Of a DNA stretch of 32,649 nt, positions 25,544 to 32,649 are shown piece by piece (the stretch's first letter is position 1; the number at the start of each line of letters is the position of its first letter). Made by a program: the position numbers and the translations under genes. The stretch comes from Phycisphaerales bacterium (GTDB lineage Bacteria > Planctomycetota > Phycisphaerae > Phycisphaerales > SM1A02). Location: positions 1-32,649 of the forward strand of contig SIAM01000025.1 in NCBI GenBank assembly GCA_009691785.1, in the 5' to 3' direction. The notes below the pieces were generated by a model. It searched no databases. It was not told where the DNA came from and was given only the letters and a program-made list of their open reading frames with translations.

Positions 25544-27406
25544 GAATTTAGAAACGTTGCAATTATCGCGCATGTAGATCACGGAAAGACGACTTTAGTT
25601 GATGCCATGTTGCGCCAAGCCGGCGCCTTTCGTATTAACGAGGCGCTGACCGAGTGCGTCATGGATTCCAATCCGCTTGAACGCGAGCGCGGCATCACCA
25701 TTCTCTCCAAGAATTGCGCGGTCACATACGAAATCCGTTTTGGTCCCAACAAGGGAACTATTTTGCGCGTGAACATTATTGACACGCCAGGCCACGCCGA
25801 CTTTGGTGGCGAGGTTGAGCGCGTGTTGCGCATGGCCGATGGTTGCGCGTTGTTAATCGACGCGCTTGAAGGTCCGATGCCGCAGACGCGCTTTGTGCTG
25901 CAAAAAGCCATTCAACTTGGTCTGAAGCCAATCGTTGTGGTGAACAAATGTGATCGCCTCGACGCCCGTACCGACGCCGTGGTGAACGAAGTTTTTGATT
26001 TGCTCATTGAACTTGGCGCAGATGAAATTGCGCTTGATTTCCCTGTGCTTTGGGCCAGTGGACGCGATGGCTGGGCCAGCCGCGACAAGAATGACAAGGA
26101 TCGTGGCGTGGATGATTTGTTCGACGCCATTCTGACGCATGTGCCCGCGCCAAAAATGGACATACACGGTCCGCTGCAATTCTTGGTGACCAATCTGGAC
26201 TACAGCGAATATGTCGGACGCATTGCCATTGGCCGCGTGATGCGCGGAACCATCAAGCCAGGCATGGCCGTTGGTTTGTGCCGCGCCGATGGCAGTATGG
26301 ATCGTGGACGCGTTTCCAAAGTGAATCAGTTCCAAGGTCTTGGCCGCCGCGAGGCGCAAGAAGTTTTCGCCGGCGATTTGTGCGCCGTCGAAGGCATTCC
26401 AGACATCACCATTGGCGACACGATTGTGCATCCAGATTCTCCAGACGCGTTGCCGCGCGTCAGCGTGGACGAGCCAACGCTGCACATGGTGTTCCGCATC
26501 AATGACGGACCGCTTGGTGGCCGCGAAGGAAAGTTTGTCACCAGCCGCCAATTGTCCGAGCGATTGGACCGTGAACTTCGCTCCAATGTTGCGCTGCGCG
26601 TGACGCCCGGCGAAACTTCTGAAGAATTCCACGTTTCAGGCCGCGGGTTGCTGCATTTGGGCGTGCTGCTTGAAACCATGCGCCGCGAAGGTTTTGAGTT
26701 GACCGTGGGCAAGCCACAAGTCATTGAGAAGGAAGTGAACGGCATAATGTGCGAGCCATGGGAGCGCCTCACGCTTGATGTGGCGGAATCTGGAATGGGC
26801 GCCGCGCTGGAGTTGCTTGGAAGCCGCGCCGCTGAAATCACCAAAGTTGATCAACGCAACGGCCGCATGCACATTGAAGCTGACATTCCAGCGCGCGGCC
26901 TGATTGGCTTGCGCTCGCGCTTGCTCAACGCAACCGGCGGTGAGGCAGTTATGCATCACGCGTTCGCATCGTGGCGTGGAGTGAATCCTGGCGCCATCAA
27001 GCCACGCGTGCAGGGGGTGTTGATCGCCAACGAAGCTGGTCCCGCAACTTCATACGCCATTGAACCGCTGTCCGACCGCGCCGTGATGTTTGTGAAGCCC
27101 GGCGACATTTGCTACCAAGGCATGCTGGTTGGTGAGAACACGCGCGAAAATAATCTGGTGGTCAACGCCACCCGAATGAAGCCATTCTCCAATGTTCGCG
27201 CCATCAGCAAGGACGCCACGGTTGTTTTAAAGCAGCCGCGCATCATGAGCCTAGAGCAAGCTTTGGAATATATTGAAGAGGATGAACTTGTCGAGATCAC
27301 GCCTTCAGCCATTCGCATGCGCAAGCGACTGCTTAATGAAACCGAGCGCAAGCGCGTGGAGCGTTCCGAGCGAAGCCGCGCCGAGGCCTCTTCACGCGAA
27401 GGATAA
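25541..27406 (+). CDS. typA: Translational GTPase TypA/BipA
   Basis: The 621-residue protein is a ribosome-associated GTPase of the elongation-factor class that helps large-subunit assembly and stress adaptation. GTP-binding motifs are AHVDHGKTT (10-18), switch [29 protein letters not shown] and NKCDR. The EF-G-like domains and the TypA-specific C-terminal domain follow ([20 protein letters not shown] and [17 protein letters not shown]). The tail is very basic and charged. The start at 25541 ([16 protein letters not shown]) matches the family. Upstream in-frame codons overlap the carboxypeptidase end. Aspartate kinase begins three bases after the stop, so the two are likely co-transcribed. 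Confidence 0.96.
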   Translation: MEFRNVAIIAHVDHGKTTLVDAMLRQAGAFRINEALTECVMDSNPLERERGITILSKNCAVTYEIRFGPNKGTILRVNIIDTPGHADFGGEVERVLRMADGCALLIDALEGPMPQTRFVLQKAIQLGLKPIVVVNKCDRLDARTDAVVNEVFDLLIELGADEIALDFPVLWASGRDGWASRDKNDKDRGVDDLFDAILTHVPAPKMDIHGPLQFLVTNLDYSEYVGRIAIGRVMRGTIKPGMAVGLCRADGSMDRGRVSKVNQFQGLGRREAQEVFAGDLCAVEGIPDITIGDTIVHPDSPDALPRVSVDEPTLHMVFRINDGPLGGREGKFVTSRQLSERLDRELRSNVALRVTPGETSEEFHVSGRGLLHLGVLLETMRREGFELTVGKPQVIEKEVNGIMCEPWERLTLDVAESGMGAALELLGSRAAEITKVDQRNGRMHIEADIPARGLIGLRSRLLNATGGEAVMHHAFASWRGVNPGAIKPRVQGVLIANEAGPATSYAIEPLSDRAVMFVKPGDICYQGMLVGENTRENNLVVNATRMKPFSNVRAISKDATVVLKQPRIMSLEQALEYIEEDELVEITPSAIRMRKRLLNETERKRVERSERSRAEASSREG

Positions 27407-27409
27407 TTC

Positions 27410-28684
27410 ATGCCGACACGCGTGATGAAGTTCGGTGGAACTTCGGTCGCTGATCCGCAGCGCATTCGTCATGCTGCAAGTCGCGTCGCAGCCGCAAAAG
27501 CGGACGGTGATCGCGTGGTCATGGTGGTCAGCGCCATGGGCGACTCAACCGATGACTTAATTGAACTTGCCAAGAAAATTTCTGGCAAGCCAGCCAAGCG
27601 CGAGCTTGACGCGCTGATGGCTACGGGCGAACTTGCCAGCAGCGCGCTGGCCGCAATCGCGCTGGAAGATTTGGGCCTGCGCGCGTGCAGCATGAACGCG
27701 TATCAATGCGGCATTCGCAGCGACGGTCAGTTTGGCCACGCGCGTATTGACGCCATTGACCGCGCCAGCATTGACAGAAAAATCGACGGGGGGTTTATTC
27801 CGGTCATCGCTGGTTTTCAAGCGGTTTCACCAGATGGCGATCTCACCACGCTTGGCCGCGGAGGCAGCGACACAACGGCCGTGGCCATCGCGGCCGCGCT
27901 TGACGTGATGGGCGATGGCGGCTGCTGTGAAATTTACACCGACGTTGATGGCGTGCATACCGCCGATCCGCGATTGGTTCCAGAGGCGCCGCGCCTGACG
28001 CAAATCACCTACGAAGAAATGCTGGAGCTTGCGGTTGTGGGCGCGGGCGTCATGCACGAGCGAGCGGTTGTGTTCGGTCAACGCTATGGTGTGCCAATAC
28101 ATGTGCGCCACAGTCAACGCTATGAACTTGGAACAATGATTCAAAAGGAGACTCCGTTTATGGAATCAATCGCGGTCATTGGCTGCGCGCTCAAGAGCGA
28201 CTTGGGGCGCGTGGTGCTGAAGGGTTTGCCTTCAAGCGCGGACACGCAAGGCATTTTGTTTGGCGCCATTTCGCAAATGGGCATCTTGGTGGACGACATC
28301 ATTCAGAATGATTCCGACCAGATCACTCACAAGTTCATTGATCTTAGTTTTACCGTTGCCCACACGGAATTGCCCGAAGTAAAGATTGCCGTGACGCGCG
28401 TTCTCAAAGCCCTGGGCTCTGGCACCATGGAGATTGAAATTGGCCTGGCCAAACTCAGCGTGGTTGGCTCGGGCATGCGCCATCATTCAGGGGTCGCGGG
28501 CCGGCTGTTTGAAACCCTGGGCAAGGCCGACATTGCCATTCGCTGCATCATGACTAGCGAGATCAAGATTTCATGCCTGATCCCGCAGGAGCATGGCAAG
28601 AACGCTATCCGTTTGGTGCACGCCGCCTTTGGTCTGGAACAGGGCGAGCGCGTCACGATTGAACGGCAACTTGGCCGCGTGTAA
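27410..28684 (+). CDS. lysC: Aspartate kinase
   Basis: The 424-residue enzyme phosphorylates aspartate, the first step toward lysine, diaminopimelate, threonine and methionine. The kinase domain has KFGGTSV (7-13), VVSAMGDSTDDLI (about 40-52), LTTLGRGGSDTTAVAIAAAL (about 145-164), and CEIYTDVDGVHTADPRLVPE. Two ACT regulatory domains occupy about 260-424 (GILFGAISQMGILVDDIIQN and EIKISCLIPQEHGKNAIRLV), suggesting feedback control by an end product such as lysine or threonine. The ATG lies three bases after typA. It has no strong Shine-Dalgarno of its own, consistent with coupling to typA translation. A stem-loop region follows the stop directly. Confidence 0.95.
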   Translation: MPTRVMKFGGTSVADPQRIRHAASRVAAAKADGDRVVMVVSAMGDSTDDLIELAKKISGKPAKRELDALMATGELASSALAAIALEDLGLRACSMNAYQCGIRSDGQFGHARIDAIDRASIDRKIDGGFIPVIAGFQAVSPDGDLTTLGRGGSDTTAVAIAAALDVMGDGGCCEIYTDVDGVHTADPRLVPEAPRLTQITYEEMLELAVVGAGVMHERAVVFGQRYGVPIHVRHSQRYELGTMIQKETPFMESIAVIGCALKSDLGRVVLKGLPSSADTQGILFGAISQMGILVDDIIQNDSDQITHKFIDLSFTVAHTELPEVKIAVTRVLKALGSGTMEIEIGLAKLSVVGSGMRHHSGVAGRLFETLGKADIAIRCIMTSEIKISCLIPQEHGKNAIRLVHAAFGLEQGERVTIERQLGRV

Positions 28685-28735
28685 GTCAGCACTGTGAGGC
28701 ATCGCGCTCGCTTAAGGCAATGCCGTTGGGCTGAC
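28685..28735 (+). repeat. Stem-loop directly after lysC
   Basis: GTCAGC (28685-28690) and GCTGAC (28730-28735) form an outer stem, and GGCAT (28698-28702) and ATGCC (28720-28724) an inner one. It starts on the base after the lysC stop codon. No T-run follows, so it may protect the transcript 3' end or be a weak terminator. Confidence 0.4.
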
Positions 28736-29007
28736 TGGCAGAAGTGGCAAGCATGCGCCCAGGCCGATTGATTCAATGCAATTCCCGCATGATTGCGCTG
28801 CATCTGATTGGGACTTGCTGGAAGAATGTGATTTAACAGAATACCAATTATGGGCGCAAAGGGGTCTGAAAGCCATTCAAGGCATAATTGTTGCTGGGTG
28901 CTGTATTCGGGTTGCAGCGTTTGGATTCAACCCAATGTCCTTGCCTAATTCTGATCCCTGTGATTCATCATGGCGTGTGATCAAGTCACACCTGATAATG
29001 TTGCCCC
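28736..29007. other. Gap upstream of first chemoreceptor gene
   Basis: No convincing protein gene is seen. A frame from 28776 runs out of frame into the chemoreceptor and looks like chance. The right end holds the palindrome at 28975-28991 and the promoter box of the chemoreceptor gene. The remaining sequence shows nothing I can assign. Confidence 0.55.
28975..28991. promoter_or_regulatory. Palindromic operator-like site before chemoreceptor gene
   Basis: GTGTGATCAAGTCACAC is a 17-base palindrome (arms GTGTGA and TCACAC, five-base centre). It ends two to four bases before the putative -10 box, so a bound protein would block the promoter. The arms resemble CRP/FNR-type half sites, but the spacing is one base shorter than the TGTGA-N6-TCACA consensus. 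Confidence 0.5.
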
Positions 29008-29010
29008 ATG
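28993..29010 (+). promoter_or_regulatory. Putative extended -10 box of chemoreceptor 1, leaderless
   Basis: TGATAATGT precedes the ATG by six bases (TAATGT at 28996-29001, then TGCCCC, then ATG 29008). The same CCTGnTAATGTTGCC context precedes the second chemoreceptor. There is no Shine-Dalgarno. Confidence 0.5.
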
Positions 29011-30984
29011 GACTTGAAAAAATTTCGAACTGGCCTGCTTGGACGATTTGTGAAATTTGGCATTGTGCCTGGCGTCATTGTCATTGTGGGCGTTCTATGC
29101 GTGAACACGTATTTCAGCCTTCTGAAATTTGAACTTGAAGCAACTGAACTTGCCCGAAAAATGACCCTTCGTCTGACTTCTGAAATTGAGAATCGAAATC
29201 AAAAGGCTCTTGGAACCATTTCTGTTACTCGGCTGGCCCTTGAAACAAGTTTAATTACGAAGCGCGCGGAGATTCTTCAATTTTTGAAGCCAATCGCTGA
29301 AGCTAATCCTGATTTCGGAGTTTTTGTCGCTTTGGAATCAACCAGCAGTCAGTCGATTCCACCAACGACAGTTTCCGGCGCGACCACGTCGAGTTCATCA
29401 GCAACTGTTTCCGCCGCGACCACGGATACAGATATCGACCAAGCAACAAATGCCAATGGACGTTTCACCCCTCTTTACGAACGCGACGTTGCCACTACAG
29501 CCACGACCACGCGCACGCTTGTTTTGACTTCCATTTCCAATATTGAAGACAGCAATTACTACATCCGCTGCAAGCAAGAATTCATCAACAACAAGTCTCG
29601 CAAAGTTATTGTGACGGATCCGCACATGCACAAAGGTGAATTGGTGTATGAGTTTGTCATGCCAATCGTCATCAAGGGCCAATTCATGGGAATTGTTGGA
29701 TTACAACGAACGCTTTTAGCATCCTTGGATTTAATGAATCAAATGTGTGCAGGAAACAAAATCAATGTCATGCTTCTGACCAATCAGGATGTGTTCATTG
29801 CGGCAATGTGTGGCGATGTCACTGCGAATGACCAGGCGCGCGCAACCTACTCCGCATTGACTGGAAAATCGTTGGACACGACTGAATGGTCAAACCCTTT
29901 ACGCGATATTGTTTTTCAAAAGACCGCCGAAGTCGTTTCAAGCGCGGTGAATCCCCTTTCAAAGGCCAATGGCATTCATGTCATGGGAACAGTCCGAACA
30001 GGCGGCTGGAAAGTGATCATTGAAATTCCAAGGGCCCTGATGTTCAGCGAAATGTGGTCGGATTTATGGGTTTCTTTGGTGTTGAGCCTTGTTGGAATTG
30101 TCATTATGGCTTTGCTTATTCTGCGAACCGCAACGAAAGTTGTTGGCGAAGTCAGCGAAGTCACTGTTGGAATTAGCAACACGGCCAATATGATGGCGGG
30201 CTCAAGTCGTCAGCAACAATCCATGACGCAAAATTTTGGTTCCAGCAGTGTTGAGATTGCCGCCGCGGTCAGGCAAATTACGGTGACTGGCGAGGAATTG
30301 CTGCGCAACATGAAGAAGATCGCGCAGGCCTCCAGTGAGTCGGCGCAGAATGCATCCGAAGGTCGTGTTGGCGTGCAAGCCATTGGAAGCACCATGGAAA
30401 ATCTTTCCAGCGCAACGACCAATGTGGCTGAACGCCTATCCATGATTTTTGAGAAGGCAAGCAGTATCAACACCATTATTGACACCATCACCAAAGTTTC
30501 AGATCAAACAAATTTACTCAGCGTGAATGCCGCCATTGAGGCGGAAAAAGCTGGTGAAAGCGGACGCGGATTTTTAGTGGTTGCGCGAGAAATTCGCCGC
30601 CTTGCGGATCAGACCGCTTCGGCCACTCTTGACATTGAAAAAATGGTTCAGCAAATGCAGGCCGCGGTATCTGGTGGCGTTATGGAAATGGACAGATTTA
30701 GCGAGCAAGTGCGTCGTGGCGTGACCACCGTTGGCGATGTTGGGTTGCGCTTGACCAAAGTCATTGACCAAGTCTCCGGTATAGAAAGCAGTTTCTACGC
30801 GGTGACCGAAGGCATGCAGCAACAAGCGCAAGGCGCGGATCAAATTCGCCAAGCCATGGATGGTCTCACTCAGAACGCATCACGCGCGCAAAACGCCACA
30901 AGCGAATTTTCATCTGCTTCGGAATCCTTGCGTGAGGCAATTTTTTCCCTGCGCAAAGTGATTAGTGGTGAAATCCCTGTGTGA
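29008..30984 (+). CDS. Methyl-accepting chemotaxis-like receptor 1
   Basis: The 658-residue protein has a transmembrane helix at about residues 12-33, a periplasmic sensor region of about 315 residues and a second helix near 353-372. The cytoplasmic part is the coiled-coil signalling domain. Its conserved tip is VSDQTNLLSVNAAIEAEKAG followed by ESGRGFLVVAREIRRLADQT (about 497-535), which resembles the WspA type. No HAMP domain is visible after the second helix; the sequence passes straight to SSRQQQSMTQNFGSSSVEIA. The sensor looks Cache-like but contains a Ser/Thr/Ala-rich insert (about 112-145). It probably reports an external signal to a CheA-type kinase. No che genes are in the window. The product ends normally. 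The next gene is a paralogue 60 bases downstream. Confidence 0.88.
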   Translation: MDLKKFRTGLLGRFVKFGIVPGVIVIVGVLCVNTYFSLLKFELEATELARKMTLRLTSEIENRNQKALGTISVTRLALETSLITKRAEILQFLKPIAEANPDFGVFVALESTSSQSIPPTTVSGATTSSSSATVSAATTDTDIDQATNANGRFTPLYERDVATTATTTRTLVLTSISNIEDSNYYIRCKQEFINNKSRKVIVTDPHMHKGELVYEFVMPIVIKGQFMGIVGLQRTLLASLDLMNQMCAGNKINVMLLTNQDVFIAAMCGDVTANDQARATYSALTGKSLDTTEWSNPLRDIVFQKTAEVVSSAVNPLSKANGIHVMGTVRTGGWKVIIEIPRALMFSEMWSDLWVSLVLSLVGIVIMALLILRTATKVVGEVSEVTVGISNTANMMAGSSRQQQSMTQNFGSSSVEIAAAVRQITVTGEELLRNMKKIAQASSESAQNASEGRVGVQAIGSTMENLSSATTNVAERLSMIFEKASSINTIIDTITKVSDQTNLLSVNAAIEAEKAGESGRGFLVVAREIRRLADQTASATLDIEKMVQQMQAAVSGGVMEMDRFSEQVRRGVTTVGDVGLRLTKVIDQVSGIESSFYAVTEGMQQQAQGADQIRQAMDGLTQNASRAQNATSEFSSASESLREAIFSLRKVISGEIPV

Positions 30985-31030
30985 TATTGCAACGTTTCTC
31001 GTGGGCCCGTACCCGTCGCGTGGCGCACCT

Positions 31031-31047
31031 GCTAATGTTGCCGCATG
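31031..31047 (+). promoter_or_regulatory. Putative -10 box of chemoreceptor 2, leaderless
   Basis: TAATGT (31033-31038) is followed by six bases (TGCCGC) and the ATG at 31045. The 20 bases ending at the ATG differ from those before chemoreceptor 1 at only two positions. The flanking palindrome seen before chemoreceptor 1 is absent here. Confidence 0.5.
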
Positions 31048-32649
31048 ATCCTTCAGAAATTTCGTCGCGGGTTGCTTGGTCGATTTGTGAAATTTGGCGT
31101 GCTGCCAAGCGTCTTGGTTGTTGTGACTATTGTGGGCAGCACCACATACTTGAACATTGCTTCCAAGTTTGCAGACTTGCGCGAGTTGGCCACAAGCCAC
31201 GCCGAATTTTTTGCTTCCAAACGCGAAACAGGTAACCAGACAGCCATAGGCACCTTGTCCGCAATGGGTCTTGCTTTGGAAAATGGCTTGTACGCCAACA
31301 AGGCTGGCACGCTTCGTTATTTACAGTCGGTTGCGCAGGCCAATCCCATGTTTGGCGTATTTGTGGCGTATGAATCAATTGGCGCCCTGCCACAAAATTC
31401 CACCGATACAGGCCCCGCGAACACCGTCACAATTGATAAAGCCACGGATGAAACCGGTCGATTTGCTCCACGCTTTGACCACGATCCAACCGCCGCTCAA
31501 TCCATTCTGTTGCGGACTATGAATAATATTTCAGAGAGCGTGTTGTACAAAAGTGCCATGCAAAATTTCTCCAATGGCAACCCGCGCAAGATTATTGTGA
31601 CGGAGCCACATATGAGTGAGGGTGAAATGGTAACGGAATTTGTGCTGCCTATTTCCATTGATGGCAAATTTGTCGGCGTGGCTGGAATCACCCGGCCATT
31701 TTCCGCCGCGGTCAAAGCTATAAAGGAACTTGCTTTGGAGCATGAAATGAATTTCCTACTTCTGACTGATAAGGATGTGTTTGTTGCGGCCTACGCGGGC
31801 GATCCCTCGGCATCCGAACAAACGCGCGCAACTTTTGAAGGATTGTCTGGCAGGCCTCTTCAGAAAACAGAGTGGGCAACATCATTGGGCGCTTTTCTAG
31901 GCCAAAGTGGAAATAATTTTAATGGCACATCGATCAATCCCACATCCAAAACGGAATCAATTCACGCCTTAGTTCGTGTCGCGATGACTGATTGGAAAGT
32001 TGTGGTGGAAATTCCGCGGTCGCGCTTCCTGCATGATATTTGGGAGGATATGTGGGTTGATCTTTTGGTTGGAGTTGTTGGAATTCTCATCATGGGCACT
32101 TTGATTTTGCGCACCGCTACCAAAGTTGTTGGCGAAGTGAGCGGCATCACTGTTGGCATTAGCAGTACGGCCATTGAAATGTCTGGCTCTAGCCGTCAAC
32201 AAGAATCCGTATCGCAATCCTTTGGCGCAAGCAGCGTGGAGATTGCCGCGGCCGTGCGTCAGATCACCGTGACTGGCACCGAATTGCTGCGCAAAATGGA
32301 GACCATTGCAAAGACCGCCAGCGAGTCCTCGCAGAACGCTTCCGAGGGACGAGTTGGCGTTCAAATCATGGGCACCACCATGGAAGGACTTGCCAAGGCG
32401 ACCACCAATGTCGCTGAACGTCTGTCCATGATTTTTGAGAAAGCCAGCAGCATTAACTCCATTGTGGACGCCATTACAAAGGTGTCTGACCAAACCAATT
32501 TGCTCAGCGTGAACGCAGCCATTGAAGCGGAAAAAGCTGGCGACAGTGGCCGCGGGTTCTTGGTGGTGGCGCGAGAAATTCGTCGCCTTGCCGATCAAAC
32601 CGCCGCCGCCACGCTTGATATTGAAAAGAATGTTCAGCAAATGCAGGCC
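31045..32649 (+). CDS. Methyl-accepting chemotaxis-like receptor 2 (5' part, cut by window end)
   Basis: The frame stays open for 535 codons from the ATG at 31045 to the last base, with no stop, so the gene continues beyond the window. The product parallels chemoreceptor 1 closely: MILQKFRRGLLGRFVKFGVL, a first helix (about 18-36), a periplasmic sensor, a second helix near residue 345-362, then RTATKVVGEVSGITVGIS and SSRQQESVSQSFGASSVEIA. The signalling tip SDQTNLLSVNAAIEAEKAGD is present. The sensor regions of the two proteins are more different than the signalling parts, and this copy lacks the Ser/Thr-rich insert. There is no HAMP domain here either. The pair probably arose by tandem duplication followed by sensor divergence. 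Confidence 0.88.
   Translation, partial: MILQKFRRGLLGRFVKFGVLPSVLVVVTIVGSTTYLNIASKFADLRELATSHAEFFASKRETGNQTAIGTLSAMGLALENGLYANKAGTLRYLQSVAQANPMFGVFVAYESIGALPQNSTDTGPANTVTIDKATDETGRFAPRFDHDPTAAQSILLRTMNNISESVLYKSAMQNFSNGNPRKIIVTEPHMSEGEMVTEFVLPISIDGKFVGVAGITRPFSAAVKAIKELALEHEMNFLLLTDKDVFVAAYAGDPSASEQTRATFEGLSGRPLQKTEWATSLGAFLGQSGNNFNGTSINPTSKTESIHALVRVAMTDWKVVVEIPRSRFLHDIWEDMWVDLLVGVVGILIMGTLILRTATKVVGEVSGITVGISSTAIEMSGSSRQQESVSQSFGASSVEIAAAVRQITVTGTELLRKMETIAKTASESSQNASEGRVGVQIMGTTMEGLAKATTNVAERLSMIFEKASSINSIVDAITKVSDQTNLLSVNAAIEAEKAGDSGRGFLVVAREIRRLADQTAAATLDIEKNVQQMQA

Noticed and set aside
28776-29132. Plus-strand frame in the gap before chemoreceptor 1
   Set aside because: It runs out of frame into the chemoreceptor, crosses its palindrome and promoter, and shows no recognisable family features.
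31045-32649. Second chemoreceptor as an assembly duplicate of the first
   Set aside because: The two genes differ throughout the sensor region and at many silent and amino-acid positions in the signalling region, so they are true paralogues.

Overview
The window is a gene-dense bacterial chromosome segment of moderate GC (roughly the low to mid 50s percent, by eye). No insertion sequence, phage gene, CRISPR array or tRNA was recognised. The gene set is a fused SecD-SecF, a DUF2617-like protein, a DUF1573-ankyrin secreted protein, a MEMO-family protein, a FlgI-domain lipoprotein and M32 carboxypeptidase. It suggests a Gram-negative-type bacterium of the PVC group, most likely Planctomycetota (perhaps Phycisphaerae-like). 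That placement is inferred from gene content, not from a marker phylogeny.

Layout: 1-3858 holds the 3' end of yajC and a secDF fusion (protein export). 3886-5169 is a membrane-anchored LysM protein ending in three tandem 60-bp repeats. It converges on a minus-strand pair of an FAD oxidoreductase and an aldo/keto reductase joined by an ATGA overlap (5144-7239). Divergent from these is an NAD-type isocitrate dehydrogenase (7309-8334). A 367-base gap follows, carrying a striking nested inverted repeat (8391-8483). The minus-strand block 8702-15155 is smc, a lipoprotein with a FlgI (P-ring)-like domain plus helical repeats, and an RluA/RluD-type pseudouridine synthase. Divergent from that is a class I aminotransferase (15207-16442).

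The middle of the window carries rplU, then the RNase P RNA gene (rnpB, about 16986-17368) with a good intrinsic terminator. After it come a DUF2617-like protein, an EamA transporter and a family-4-like uracil-DNA glycosylase in which one of the four expected Fe-S cysteines is isoleucine. A convergent gap with several hairpins separates this from a minus-strand MEMO-family protein. The MEMO gene shares a divergent promoter region with the DUF1573-ankyrin gene. The right side has an M32 carboxypeptidase, a typA-lysC pair and two tandem chemoreceptor-like genes, the second cut by the window end.

Two themes run across the window. First, several promoter-proximal genes have a TAnnnT box exactly six bases before the ATG and no Shine-Dalgarno sequence, which suggests leaderless mRNAs. 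Others (smc, rplU, the carboxypeptidase) have strong AGGAG sites. Second, several non-coding stretches hold structured or palindromic DNA not explained by ordinary terminators: 8391-8483, 16925-16980, 18253-18284, 21904-21935 and 28975-28991. No complete new defence or mobile system is visible. The best candidates for something undescribed are the 8391-8483 structured element, the FlgI-domain lipoprotein and the altered uracil-DNA glycosylase.
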